In this document: in pieces, positions 17,801 through 25,800 of the stretch
Layout: each line of letters starts with the position of its first letter
Position numbering within the stretch: position 1 is the stretch's first letter
Assembly (NCBI RefSeq): GCF_000495835.1
Contig: NZ_AWGC01000024.1
Location: forward strand, 28,090-92,089
Source: Asticcacaulis sp. AC402
GTDB taxonomy: Bacteria; Pseudomonadota; Alphaproteobacteria; Caulobacterales; Caulobacteraceae
Direction of reading: 5' to 3'
DNA length: 64,000 nucleotides
Made by a program: the position numbers and the translations under genes
The notes under the pieces: model-generated
Databases searched by the model: none
What the model was told of the DNA's origin: nothing
Seen by the model: only the letters and a program-made list of their open reading frames with translations

Positions 17801-19220
17801 TGACCAAGGTATCGACACGATTGTGACTTCGATCAGTTTCGAGATGACCTTTTTCTATCAACACTTTGAGAACATCACGCTGACGGGCAGCGCCTACAGC
17901 GCCAAAGGTAACAGTCGCGACAACGTGCTGACCGGTACCTCGGGGAACAACTACCTGGATGGCTCTGGCGGCAACGATACGCTGATCGGTGGTGACGGCA
18001 ATGACATCTATGTCCTGTCCGGACTGGATCAGATCATCGAGAGCGAAAATGGCGGTACGGACCAGGTTTCGGCAGACACCAGCTACAGCCTGGAGGGGGC
18101 GGCGGTTGAGAACCTCACCCTGCAGAACACGGCGGCGGCGCTCAATGCCACGGGCAACGTCCTGAACAACTACCTGACCGGAAACAACAATGCCAACCTG
18201 CTGGATGGCGGGGCCGGCGCCGATACCATGGTTGGCGCCAAAGGTAACGATACCTATGTCGTCGACAGCGATGGAGACCTCGCCGTGGAGACCAGTTCTC
18301 AGGATGGCAGGGATCTGGTTCAGGCCGCGGGATCCTATACGCTGGGTAACTTTATCGAAGACCTGACCCTGACCGGCGGCGACGCTATCGACGGAACCGG
18401 CAACGCCTTGTCCAACGTGCTGACCGGCAATGCCGGGATCAATGTGCTGAACGGCGGCGCCGGACACGACACCTATTACATCCAGAACGTCGGCGACACG
18501 GTCGTAGATACCACAAGCGGAATCGATGTGGTGTTTTCCCTGGTGTCCTTCGTTCTGAGTGACGGGGTGGAGCGGCTTTACCTGCAAGGTACGGACAATC
18601 TGACCGGCATGGGTAACAGTGGGGATAATCAGGTGAGCGGCAATGCCGGGAACAACCTGCTCGAAGGCGGGGGCGGCTTCGATATTCTGTTCGGCGGCAA
18701 TGGCAACGACACCATCATCATCGATGGCAGAGACGAAGCCAGCGGCGGTGGCGGGATCGATACGCTTTTCTCCTCGGTTTCCGTTGATCTGGACGTCGGC
18801 GAGGACCAGGACGGCCATGTCTTTGGATTTGAAACCGTGATCCTGACGGGAAGTGACGACCTGAGTATTTATGCTGGCGGTTCAGGCAGTGAATCCCTTT
18901 ACGGCAATACCGGCAGCAACAACCTGTACGGGGGAGACGGTGACGACCGGCTGGACGGCGGCGCCGGTAATGACAGGCTGGAAGGCAACGACGGTGCCGA
19001 CCTGTTCGTATTCGGTCTCAACAGCGGATCGGATACAGTCCAGGACTTTACCCGCCTTGAAGGCGACCGGATCGATGTCAGTGCTTACACGGGCGGGATC
19101 GCCAATGTCGGCATTGTGTCCCAGGTCGGATCACACACCGTCATCGACCTGGGCGGCGGCAATACCATTTCGGTGCAGTACACCACGGTCAACGACGTCC
19201 TGTCCTATATCGTCTGGTAA
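14814..19220 (+). CDS. Large RTX calcium-binding repeat protein
   Basis: 1468 residues built almost entirely of RTX nonapeptides (GGxGxDxLx) such as GGAGNDRLEGEDGNDQL. They are grouped into ~70-90-residue modules of the form GDDTYxVDxxGD, ExxxxGxDTVxxS, VExLxLTG, ATGNxLxNxLTGNxGNNxLDGG. The repeats bind Ca2+ and fold as a parallel beta-roll outside the cell. The N-terminus (MLYSGTPGNDTFAGTSDND) has no signal peptide. The C-terminus ends in a non-repeat block (DLFVFGLNSGSDTVQDF, then LSYIVW), consistent with a C-terminal type I secretion signal. No enzyme domain is visible, so an adhesin, surface-layer or matrix role is plausible. GGAGAAA upstream is a usable ribosome binding site. No type I exporter is encoded nearby. 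Confidence 0.9.
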   Translation: MLYSGTPGNDTFAGTSDNDTANGNGGHDTLAGGVGDDVITGDDGNDSLSGEWGNDTLSGGVGSDTLEGGFGDDSLSDSDGGTLSGGDGFDSLTGGTGADVLNGGANGDWLSGGGANDILTDGDLGDLANDTLLGGTGDDILFSRGGADSIEGGDGTDSLVLDRTTSATALMVDMALMVTPGGTVLADGTSIARVELAEIRGGSGNDTFLGGTAADRFFGGAGADSLTGGAGNDRLEGEDGNDQLNGGAGNDTLTGGAGLDTVSYASAGGATTVDLRVTVAQNTGGGGIDVLSQVEHVIGSAHTDVMIGNSAGNRLDGGAGADTMAGGAGDDTYIIDAAGDIAQESVNAGIDTAHAGVTWSVVGTQVENLILTGTANSNATGNGLNNALTGNSGNNLLDGGTGGDVMTGGLGDDTYIVDAVGDRILENHLEGTDTVRTSVTYSLFGRAVEILAMTGSANIEATGNSLNNSLIGNGGNNLLDGAGGNDVLTGGLGDDTYVVDAPGDRVVENHLEGTDTVRSSITYSMFGRAVEVLVLTGSENINGSGNSLANTLTGNAGNNGLDGSTGNDSLDGLAGQDSLDGGDGNDVLSGGDGHDVLIGGAGSDSLAGGAGNDSYTVDGLNDTLVEQADQGRDQVTTGLSYVLGENLEDLVLTGSALTATGNSLDNALTGTGAANTLNGLTGNDTLTGGTGNDTYYIDSAADAIVEAIGGGTDLALASASYVLADTARVETLTLTGSGNLDATGNIAANTVNGNSGNNRLDGGGGLDTMIGGLGDDTYFVNSLDVVIEATGGGYDSIVLQSYDRTDFALAADSEIEAVTIMGNGQISVVGNGFNNRLDGNNAHNRFDGLGGHDELLGQGGNDSLYGDEGNDTLSGGDGGDRVNGGAGDDSMTGGLGDDTYYIDSGSDVVIELAGQGLDTILVNTTYSLAGTYIEGLQLNVTTGNFNLTGNETANRMVGNEGDNLLDGGAGADSLRGGTGNDTYVVDDAGDLLYEDPDQGIDTIVTSISFEMTFFYQHFENITLTGSAYSAKGNSRDNVLTGTSGNNYLDGSGGNDTLIGGDGNDIYVLSGLDQIIESENGGTDQVSADTSYSLEGAAVENLTLQNTAAALNATGNVLNNYLTGNNNANLLDGGAGADTMVGAKGNDTYVVDSDGDLAVETSSQDGRDLVQAAGSYTLGNFIEDLTLTGGDAIDGTGNALSNVLTGNAGINVLNGGAGHDTYYIQNVGDTVVDTTSGIDVVFSLVSFVLSDGVERLYLQGTDNLTGMGNSGDNQVSGNAGNNLLEGGGGFDILFGGNGNDTIIIDGRDEASGGGGIDTLFSSVSVDLDVGEDQDGHVFGFETVILTGSDDLSIYAGGSGSESLYGNTGSNNLYGGDGDDRLDGGAGNDRLEGNDGADLFVFGLNSGSDTVQDFTRLEGDRIDVSAYTGGIANVGIVSQVGSHTVIDLGGGNTISVQYTTVNDVLSYIVW

Positions 19221-19240
19221 ACAGCCTGGGGAGCACAGTT

Positions 19241-20884
19241 ATGGCCTATTTTCCGGGTACGCCCGACAACGACATCTATACTGGTGGCGTCGGCAATGAC
19301 GAAATCAAGGGCCTGGGCGGCGATGACATCCTCATCAGCGATGCAGGCCAGGACACGCTGTTCGGTGGCGACGGCCATGACTGGATCGACGGCGGAGCCG
19401 GCGACGACATCATGGGCGGCAGCTCAGGCAACGACACCTTCGTCGTTGACAGCGCCGGGGATACGATCATTGAATGGACCAACCAGGGCACGGATACCGT
19501 CCGGGCGTCGATCAGCTTTTCTCTGGCCGGGCGGCAGATCGAGCTCCTGACCCTGACCGGAGCGTCGCATATCAACGCGACCGGTAACGGGTTCAATAAT
19601 GTGCTGATCGGCAACAGCGGCAACAACGTCCTGGATGGCGGAGTCGGCGCCGACATGTTGCAAGGCGGACTGGGCGACGACATCTACTATGTCGACCATG
19701 CCGGCGATAATGTCGTCGAAGCGCATTTTGAAGGCTCGGATACCGTCATTTCCAGCATCACCTACGCGCTGTTCGGCCGGGCCGTCGAAAACCTGATCCT
19801 GACAGGCGCCGGTCACATCAACGCCACCGGCAACTCCCTGGCCAATATCCTGACCGGCAACAGCGGCAAAAATGTCCTGGACGGACAGCAGGGTATCGAC
19901 ACGATGTCGGGCGGACCGGGCGACGACACCTACTATGTCAACAGCACCAGCGACGTCGTTGTGGAAGCCAATGGCCAGGGCTATGACCGGGTCTTTTCGA
20001 GCGCCACCTTTTCCCTGGCCGGCCAGTTCGCGGAGGTCCTGGTGCTGACCGGTGCGGGGAACACCGACGCCACCGGGAATTCTTCGAAAAATCTGCTGAT
20101 CGGCAACAACGGTAACAACGAGCTGGATGGATCGTCGGGCGATGACACCCTTGAGGGCGGTGCAGGCGACGATACCTATTATCTGGGTCTGGACAAGAAC
20201 GATGTCGTCATTGAAGCCATCGGCGGCGGTAACGATACGATCCATACAGGCGCCAGAAGCTTTACCTTGGTTGGTCTCCAGGTAGAGAACCTGCGTATGC
20301 GCGGGGACTCTCGGGAAGGTTTCGGCAACGACCTCGACAATCGGATTACCGGCAACGGCTATAACAACCTCCTGTACGGCGGCGCCGGCAACGATACGCT
20401 GGACGGAGGCGCTGCACATGACGTTATGACCGGCGGGACCGGCGACGACGTCTATTACGTCGGCTCTCTCTATGACGTCGTAAATGAAGACGCGGACGGC
20501 GGCATCGACTGGGTCATGGGGGGGAACTCCCAGCCCCTGTTCGCCAATGTCGAAAACCTGACCTTACTAAACGCCAATAACGTCAATGCGACCGGCAACG
20601 GGCTTGACAACCGGCTGGAAGGCAATACCGGCAACAATAGCCTGACCGGTGGCGGCGGTGCGGATCTTTTCGTGTTTCTACTGGACAGCGGGACGGACAG
20701 GATCAACGACATGAACGGCGCCGAAGGCGACCGGATCGATATCAGCGCCTATACAGGCGGAGTGGCCGCCCCTGCCCTGGTCACCCAGTCCGGCGCCAAT
20801 GTGCTGATCGACTTGGGCGACGGTAACACCGTCCTGATCCTGACCGATACGGTCGACAATGTGACGCCGTACATTATCTGGTAA
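19241..20884 (+). CDS. RTX calcium-binding repeat protein, shorter paralog
   Basis: 547 residues, starting 20 bp after the larger RTX gene and clearly paralogous. It has the same start style (MAYFPGTPDNDIYTGGVGND), the same module pattern (GDDTYYV, GxDTVxSS, VENLILTG, INATGNSLANILTGNSG), and the same C-terminal block (GADLFVFLLDSG, EGDRIDISAYTGG, ending YIIW). Its close spacing suggests cotranscription. The conserved C-terminal block in both proteins marks it as a shared secretion or capping domain. It probably arose by duplication with loss or gain of repeat modules. Confidence 0.9.
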   Translation: MAYFPGTPDNDIYTGGVGNDEIKGLGGDDILISDAGQDTLFGGDGHDWIDGGAGDDIMGGSSGNDTFVVDSAGDTIIEWTNQGTDTVRASISFSLAGRQIELLTLTGASHINATGNGFNNVLIGNSGNNVLDGGVGADMLQGGLGDDIYYVDHAGDNVVEAHFEGSDTVISSITYALFGRAVENLILTGAGHINATGNSLANILTGNSGKNVLDGQQGIDTMSGGPGDDTYYVNSTSDVVVEANGQGYDRVFSSATFSLAGQFAEVLVLTGAGNTDATGNSSKNLLIGNNGNNELDGSSGDDTLEGGAGDDTYYLGLDKNDVVIEAIGGGNDTIHTGARSFTLVGLQVENLRMRGDSREGFGNDLDNRITGNGYNNLLYGGAGNDTLDGGAAHDVMTGGTGDDVYYVGSLYDVVNEDADGGIDWVMGGNSQPLFANVENLTLLNANNVNATGNGLDNRLEGNTGNNSLTGGGGADLFVFLLDSGTDRINDMNGAEGDRIDISAYTGGVAAPALVTQSGANVLIDLGDGNTVLILTDTVDNVTPYIIW

Positions 20885-20944
20885 GCAAGGCGGTTGCCTC
20901 CCCTGCCGGCCCACGATAGATTGGCCGGAACAAGGGGGAATACC

Positions 20945-21625
20945 ATGTTGTCCAGAACTCTGATCCTGAGCGGCCTGGCGTTTGCCGCTGTTGTCGGCGC
21001 CGCTCGGGCGGAAACGCCGCCGCAAAAATCCATAGACGACCTGTGCGCCGAACGGGCCTGCCGGACGGGCGGCTACGAAGTCGCCGTCCGTATCAACGAC
21101 AAACATTATACGACGGTCCCAATCGGCCGGTCGCCCTATGTCACCGAAGATGGTGACATCCTGATTTATCCAGGCGAGACCCTTGCATTCCAGTTCGCCG
21201 TTGACGGCGATAAGCTGAGAGCTCCGACATTTGTCAAAGCCTTCTCCGCGCAGTTTCCCGCCAGCATTGCCACGGAAGACTCCCTGAGTGACAACCCCGC
21301 CGATGCGACCCTGCCGAAAATTCCAGAGGGCCTGTCAGGGGAACGGATGGCCATTCTTCCTGAAAACACACTCTTGGTGTCTTATGGTCAATACGGTGAT
21401 GACTCCGGCATGATCATGGAGTTGGACCAGAATCTGACGCAAAAGCTTAAGCTCGACGCCACCATGTTTCTGATCGAAAAGAACGCCTATGATCAGCAAT
21501 ATACCTCGACCTGCCCCATCTATCCAGGACATAGCGTGATGGAATTTTGGCCCCACGAAATCGGTCCGATAGTCCTGTCGAATTTTCGTTTCTTGAAAGA
21601 CAGTGACGATATGGCTTGCAAGTAG
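20945..21625 (+). CDS. Hypothetical secreted protein downstream of the RTX pair
   Basis: 226 residues from ATG 20945, which is preferred over the upstream in-frame start because AAGGGGGAA sits in front of it and a signal peptide follows directly (LILSGLAFAAVVGAARA, cut before ETPPQ). The mature protein has two Cys near its N-terminus (DDLCAERACRTGG), a beta-rich centre and another Cys pair (TSTCP, DDMACK). I do not recognise the family. It is 60 bp after the second RTX gene on the same strand, so it may belong to that unit. Confidence 0.7.
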   Translation: MLSRTLILSGLAFAAVVGAARAETPPQKSIDDLCAERACRTGGYEVAVRINDKHYTTVPIGRSPYVTEDGDILIYPGETLAFQFAVDGDKLRAPTFVKAFSAQFPASIATEDSLSDNPADATLPKIPEGLSGERMAILPENTLLVSYGQYGDDSGMIMELDQNLTQKLKLDATMFLIEKNAYDQQYTSTCPIYPGHSVMEFWPHEIGPIVLSNFRFLKDSDDMACK

Positions 21626-21703
21626 GCGTATTGTAATTGTTTAAGTTACACTTATATGGACGACATCTAAGCGGCGTCGGCGACGCCAGAGGGAGATGTA
21701 ACG

Positions 21704-22411
21704 ATGATCGACAAGAGACCTTTCGACAAGCTGGGCGGCGCTAATCATGGCTGGTTGAACGCCAAACACCATTTTTCCTTCGCCAGCTATTATGACGCCG
21801 GCAAGATGGGCTGGGGCTCCATTCGCGTGTGGAACGACGACGAGATCGCCGCCAACTCCGGTTTTCCGCCCCATCCGCATGACAATATGGAAATCATCAC
21901 CTATGTCCGCGAAGGCGCAATTACCCACGAAGACTCGCTTGGCAACAAAGGCCGGACCGAGGCTGGCGACGTCCAGGTGATGTCCGCCGGGACGGGTATC
22001 CGCCACGCGGAGTACAATATGGAAAGTGAAACCACCAGGATCTTCCAGATCTGGGTGATCCCGAGCGTACGCGGTGAAGCCCCCAGCTGGGGCGCCAAGC
22101 CCTTCCCCAAGGACGATCGCGCCGGCAAGTTCGTCACCCTGGCCTCAGGCTTTGACGGCGACGGCGATGCTTTGCCGATCCGGACGCCGGCGCGGCTGCT
22201 GGGGGCCACCCTTCTGAAGGATCAGTCGGAAACCTACCGCCCGGTCGAGACCGGCGGCCCGCGGTACCTGTATCTGGTGGTGTCGAAGGGCAAGGTCGAG
22301 GTCAACGGCGTCGCACTGAATACGCGCGACGGCGCTGCCATCAAGGACGAGGCGGAACTGACCATCACCGCGCTCGAAGACGCCGAGGTCGTGCTGCTCG
22401 ACGCTGCCTGA
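21704..22411 (+). CDS. Pirin family protein (YhhW-like)
   Basis: 235 residues, a bicupin. The N-terminal cupin holds the metal ligands in FPPHPHDNMEIITYV and GIRHAEYN, with GEA/SVRGEAPSWG in the linker, matching pirins related to quercetin 2,3-dioxygenase YhhW. The C-terminal cupin (~135-235) is degenerate. The usual role proposed is an iron-dependent dioxygenase or redox sensor in the cytoplasm. The start has GGGAGATG upstream. A second pirin lies at 57557-58450. Confidence 0.9.
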   Translation: MIDKRPFDKLGGANHGWLNAKHHFSFASYYDAGKMGWGSIRVWNDDEIAANSGFPPHPHDNMEIITYVREGAITHEDSLGNKGRTEAGDVQVMSAGTGIRHAEYNMESETTRIFQIWVIPSVRGEAPSWGAKPFPKDDRAGKFVTLASGFDGDGDALPIRTPARLLGATLLKDQSETYRPVETGGPRYLYLVVSKGKVEVNGVALNTRDGAAIKDEAELTITALEDAEVVLLDAA

Positions 22412-22525
22412 TCGAAAGTGTGGCGCACTGTCACCACCTATCGGAAATTGCAACGGATGTCTGGACGAACGCAAACGCGGAGCCTAGGATTTTGGATCCG
22501 CGTTTGGTTTCTTTGGAGCCCTCCT

Positions 22526-22984
22526 ATGCGCATCGCGCTGATTGCCCTCCTCGCCCTGGGCCTTGCGGCCTGCGAACCGGAAATCTCCGGCGGCGAACCC
22601 GCGGCTGCGCCCGAGCCACCGGCGACACCTGGAGGCCCCACGGTGCCCGAAGCGCCCAAAAAGGTGATCGGCGGGGTCGACCTCAGTCAGCCGGTGAACC
22701 TTGTCGGCACCGAGCCCTTCTGGAGCGTCAAGGTGGATGGCGCGACGATGACCTATTCCTCTCCCGAAGCTTCCGGCAAGCCTTATCCGCTGGAGACGAC
22801 CAAGATCGTCAACAGCAAGGCGGAGCTGGCGGGCGGCGGGCTAAGCGTCACCCTGACAGCAGGTACTTGCTCGGACGGGATGAGTGACCGGGTCTATCCG
22901 CTGACGGCCGTAGTGAAGCTGGACGGCAAGACGTTAAACGGCTGCGCCATCAGCGCCGCCGAAATGGCCCAAACAAAACCGTAA
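22526..22984 (+). CDS. Lipoprotein with COG3650-type domain
   Basis: 152 residues from ATG 22526, chosen because it gives a clean lipoprotein signal (MRIALIALLALGLAAC, lipid Cys at 16) preceded by TTGGAG. A Pro/Glu-rich spacer follows (to ~45). The C-terminal domain has EPFWSVKVDGATMTY and the paired cysteines in TCSDGMSDRVYPLTA and LNGCA, as in COG3650-type envelope proteins. Function unknown. Its stop is 3 bp from the convergent queE stop. Confidence 0.75.
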   Translation: MRIALIALLALGLAACEPEISGGEPAAAPEPPATPGGPTVPEAPKKVIGGVDLSQPVNLVGTEPFWSVKVDGATMTYSSPEASGKPYPLETTKIVNSKAELAGGGLSVTLTAGTCSDGMSDRVYPLTAVVKLDGKTLNGCAISAAEMAQTKP

Positions 22985-22987
22985 GAT

Positions 22988-23620
22988 CTACTTCAGGCCC
23001 ACCAGTTTGTGGGTCTGGACGCTCATCCGCCATTGGGGATGCACCAGGCAATAGTCGATCACCGCCTGGGTGTTGGCGGCCTGCTGCGGGCTGTCCTTGG
23101 GCTGAAGGTAAAAACGTTCGAATTGCAATTCCAGGAAATCAGAAGGATCGACATTTTCCTGTGGCCAGACAAGCTTCAATTCCTGTCCGCTTGTTTGATG
23201 CAAGCGATTTTGCCCTTTTGGTGACACGCATATCCAGTCAATACCTGCGGGCGCTGTCAAGGTGCCATTGGTTTCGACGGCTATGTAGAAACCCGCACTC
23301 TTAACGGCAGCGATAAGGTCGGCGTCGAGTTGTAACAACGGCTCGCCTCCGGTGAAGACCACCGCCTTTGCGGCCGCCCTGCCTTCGCCCCAGACGGCAT
23401 CGAGCGCGGAAACGACATCGGCCGGCGTGGCGAACTTGCCGCCGTTTTCGCCGTCGGTGCCGACAAAGTCAGTGTCGCAGAAGTCGCAGGCTGCGGTGGC
23501 GCGGTCCTGTTCACGGCCGCTCCACAGGTTGCAGCCGGCGAAACGGGCGAAGACATTGACCCGCCCGGCCTGGCCGCCTTCGCCCTGAAGGGTCAGGAAG
23601 ATTTCCTTGAAACTGTACAT
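22988..23620 (-). CDS. queE: 7-carboxy-7-deazaguanine synthase
   Basis: 210 residues. This radical SAM enzyme converts 6-carboxytetrahydropterin to 7-carboxy-7-deazaguanine in the queuosine (preQ0) pathway. The [4Fe-4S] cysteines are C30, C45 and C48, in the expanded CX14CX2C spacing seen in one QueE subtype. The LQGEGGQAGR segment, the GGEPLLQLD SAM-contact motif and the AVETNGTL strand are present. It is in the same orientation as queC but separated from it by 270 bp that hold a MITE-like repeat. Confidence 0.95.
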   Translation of the reverse strand: MYSFKEIFLTLQGEGGQAGRVNVFARFAGCNLWSGREQDRATAACDFCDTDFVGTDGENGGKFATPADVVSALDAVWGEGRAAAKAVVFTGGEPLLQLDADLIAAVKSAGFYIAVETNGTLTAPAGIDWICVSPKGQNRLHQTSGQELKLVWPQENVDPSDFLELQFERFYLQPKDSPQQAANTQAVIDYCLVHPQWRMSVQTHKLVGLK

Positions 23621-23668
23621 GATGGGGATTTAGCGCCAATCCCGATTGAAATCTATGGGTTGGGTGAG

Positions 23669-23893
23669 AAAGGATTTTTTACCACGAACCACATGAACGG
23701 CACGAACTTTAGGATTGTCCGGACATCACCGCCAAACGGCTTCATTCGGTCAAGGCCGCTTCGCGGCGGGTGGTAGCTGGGGATTTTTTCGTGATTTTGT
23801 GGCACGAACTTTACGTGATTGACGTCCAAACAGATATGCCAAGGACGTCCTGAAGTTCGTGCCGTTCGTGTGGTTCGTGGCAAAAACTCTTTA
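23669..23893. mobile_element. MITE-like palindromic element, family A copy 1
   Basis: About 225 bp. The left arm 23681-23708 (ACCACGAACCACATGAACGG then CACGAACT) is the near-perfect inverted repeat of the right arm 23853-23880. Flanking AAAGG and CTTTA extend the symmetry, and the core has CAAGGCCGCTTCGCGGCGG. There is no coding frame. A 227-bp relative lies at 34263-34489 with the same arms and the same core palindrome. The size, terminal inverted repeats and lack of a gene fit a non-autonomous transposable element. The right end overlaps the queC stop codon by a few bases. Confidence 0.75.
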
Positions 23894-24631
23894 CCGTTCA
23901 GCGTGCTGTTTCATTTCCAGAAAGTGTTCAAACCCGGTTTTGCGCAGTTGGCAGGCCGGGCAGTCGCCACAGCCGTAGCCCCACGGATGGCGCTCGCCGC
24001 GCTCGCCCATATAGCAGGTGTGCGACTCCTCGACGATCAGGTCGACCAGGGCTTCGCCGCCCAGATCCTGGGACAGGGCCCAGGTCTGGGCCTTGTTGAG
24101 GTACATCAGCGGCGTGTCAATCGTGAAGGGCCGTTCCACGCCCAGGTTCAGCACCGTCTCCATGGCCTTCAAAGTGTCGGCACGGCAGTCGGGATAGCCG
24201 GAGAAATCCGTCTCGCACATGCCGCCGACCAGGTGGTCGATGCCGCGGCGGTCCGCCACGGCAGCGGCATAGACGAAAAAGACCAGGTTGCGCCCCGGCA
24301 CAAACGACGACGGCAGGCCGCGTTCGGTCATGACGATGGCCGACTCGCGCGTCAGGGACGACTCGGCCACGGCGCCGAAGCCTTTGAGGTCGCAGACATG
24401 GTCTTCACCCAGGCGGGCCCTGGCCAAAGGATAGACGTCGCGGAACCGGATCAGCAGGTTCTGGCGGACGGTCATTTCGATGGCGTGGCGCTGGCCGTAG
24501 TCAAAGCCGATGGTTTCCACCCGGTCATAGGTGTTGAGCGCCCAGGCCAGGCAGACACTCGAATCCTGGCCGCCCGAGAACAGGACAAGGGCGGAATTGG
24601 CGGCGGGAACCTGGTCCAGATACGCGGACAT
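23891..24631 (-). CDS. queC: 7-cyano-7-deazaguanine synthase
   Basis: 246 residues. The enzyme uses ATP and ammonia to turn 7-carboxy-7-deazaguanine into preQ0, the step after QueE. The ATP PP-loop SGGQDSS is at residues 19-25. The zinc site is near the C-terminus in CYMGERGERHPWGYGCGDCPAC. GYPDCR and the SFVPGRN segment are typical of the family. It starts at ATG 24631. The MITE-like repeat ends at its stop codon and may serve as its terminator. Confidence 0.96.
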   Translation of the reverse strand: MSAYLDQVPAANSALVLFSGGQDSSVCLAWALNTYDRVETIGFDYGQRHAIEMTVRQNLLIRFRDVYPLARARLGEDHVCDLKGFGAVAESSLTRESAIVMTERGLPSSFVPGRNLVFFVYAAAVADRRGIDHLVGGMCETDFSGYPDCRADTLKAMETVLNLGVERPFTIDTPLMYLNKAQTWALSQDLGGEALVDLIVEESHTCYMGERGERHPWGYGCGDCPACQLRKTGFEHFLEMKQHAER

Positions 24632-24807
24632 GACCTCAAGCTTTCTGAAGGAAACAAAGGGGAGGCCTATTTAAAAAGCCCGTTTTGATGGATTTGCAAG
24701 GATTTTGCTAACCTGCGTGACCGAATTACGCTCGGATGTGCGGTTTAGACTTTGACGTGCACGGAAACTTGGACGAAAATGCAGACCAGCCACGACGGGA
24801 ATCGTTC

Positions 24808-25251
24808 ATGAGCCAGCCGCCGTTTTCAAATATGTTCGCCGAGATCGTCGGCCATACGCCCTTTATGAAAGCGATCGGGGTCCACTATGTCGGCACCGGA
24901 CCGGACGGCGTCACCCTGGCCCTGCCCTATCGCGATGATCTGGTCGGCGATCCTGAGACGCGGGTGTTGTCTTCGGGCGTCGTTACGGCCTTGCTCGACA
25001 ACACCTGCGGCATGGCCGTGTGGGACCGCGTCAATGAATTCAAGCCGCTCGCCACGCTCGATCTGCGCATCGACTATATGCGGCCGGCCATGCCGGATAA
25101 CGAACTCAAGGCGACGGCCAGGTGCTACAAGCTGACGCGATCGGTCGGGTTCGTCCGCGCCTTTGCCTATGAGGTCAGTCCTGACGATCCGGTGGCCGCG
25201 GCCCAGGCAGCATTCATCATCAGCAATCCGGCTTTGAGGGCCAAGGCATGA
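24808..25251 (+). CDS. PaaI-family hotdog thioesterase (first of two)
   Basis: 147 residues from ATG 24808; an in-frame ATG at 24736 would add 24 unconserved residues. It has a single hotdog domain. The helix-strand pattern with LSSGVVTALLDNTCGMAV is where PaaI-type acyl-CoA thioesterases carry their active-site Asp or Asn. Substrate unknown. It overlaps the next thioesterase gene by ATGA (4 bp), so the two are translationally coupled and may act as a heteromer. Confidence 0.85.
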   Translation: MSQPPFSNMFAEIVGHTPFMKAIGVHYVGTGPDGVTLALPYRDDLVGDPETRVLSSGVVTALLDNTCGMAVWDRVNEFKPLATLDLRIDYMRPAMPDNELKATARCYKLTRSVGFVRAFAYEVSPDDPVAAAQAAFIISNPALRAKA

Positions 25252-25679
25252 GCGAAGATCTCAGCAAACTGGTGCGACGCGAAGACTGTCATCCGGCAGA
25301 CGTACTGGCGGCCATTCCGTTTGCCCGGTTTTTGGGGGTGTATGTCGAACTCGCCGGCGATGAGTTGACGGCGCATCTGCCTTTCCACGACAAGCTGATC
25401 GGCAATCCGATGATCCCGGCCCTGCATGGCGGGGTGATCGGCGCGTTCATGGAGATAACCGCCATGGCGCAGTTGGCGTTTTCGGAAAAGTTCGATCACA
25501 TCCCCAAGCCGATCGATGTCACTATCCAGTATCTGCGCTCAGGCAAGCCGGTGCACACCTATGCCCGGGCGGTGTTGAACCGGGTGGGCCGGACCGTGGC
25601 CAATGTCGAGGTCTCCGCCTGGCAGGAGCAGAAGCATCATCCGATCGCGACGCTGCAAGCTCACTTTTTGATTGGTTAG
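25248..25679 (+). CDS. PaaI-family hotdog thioesterase (second of two)
   Basis: 143 residues, starting in a 4-bp ATGA overlap with the preceding paralog. The hotdog domain is seen in RFLGVYVELAGDELTAHLPF and in PALHGGVIGAFMEITAMAQL, whose HGG plus downstream Glu match the PaaI catalytic helix better than in the first copy. It probably hydrolyses an acyl- or aryl-CoA; the substrate is unknown. The divergence of the two active-site helices suggests the pair has specialised, with this copy catalytic. That is inference. Confidence 0.85.
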   Translation: MSEDLSKLVRREDCHPADVLAAIPFARFLGVYVELAGDELTAHLPFHDKLIGNPMIPALHGGVIGAFMEITAMAQLAFSEKFDHIPKPIDVTIQYLRSGKPVHTYARAVLNRVGRTVANVEVSAWQEQKHHPIATLQAHFLIG

Positions 25680-25684
25680 GCGCT

Positions 25685-25745
25685 AGTCGCAATCCGACAA
25701 AGCGTGACGCACCCGCACGGGCGCTCCCGTTTTCGGAAAATTCCG
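25685..25745 (-). repeat. Dispersed repeat family B, copy 1
   Basis: Read on the minus strand it contains TTTTCCGAAAACGGGAGCG, CCCGTGCGG, GTGCGTCACG and TTGTCGGATTGCG. Related copies are at 36412-36478 and 46517-46609, with a right-half fragment at 59356-59380. It is next to the terminator-like palindrome at 25760-25800, which has the same AGAGCGG/CCGCTCT ends as the B3 copy. Confidence 0.7.
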
Positions 25746-25759
25746 CTAAAACAAAAACT

Positions 25760-25800
25760 TAGAGCGGGGTTTTGATTCCGTCAAAACTCATTCCGCTCTA
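25760..25800. terminator. Bidirectional terminator-like palindrome between convergent genes
   Basis: Outer arms TAGAGCGG (25760-25767) and CCGCTCTA (25793-25800) enclose an inner stem GTTTTGA/TCAAAAC (25769-25775, 25781-25787). It lies between the second thioesterase and the convergent serine hydrolase and includes the latter's stop codon. The outer motif links it to repeat family B. Confidence 0.65.

Noticed and set aside
24632..24735. Possible preQ1 riboswitch upstream of queC.
   Set aside because: The short leader shows no stem plus A-rich tail of the preQ1-I or -II classes.
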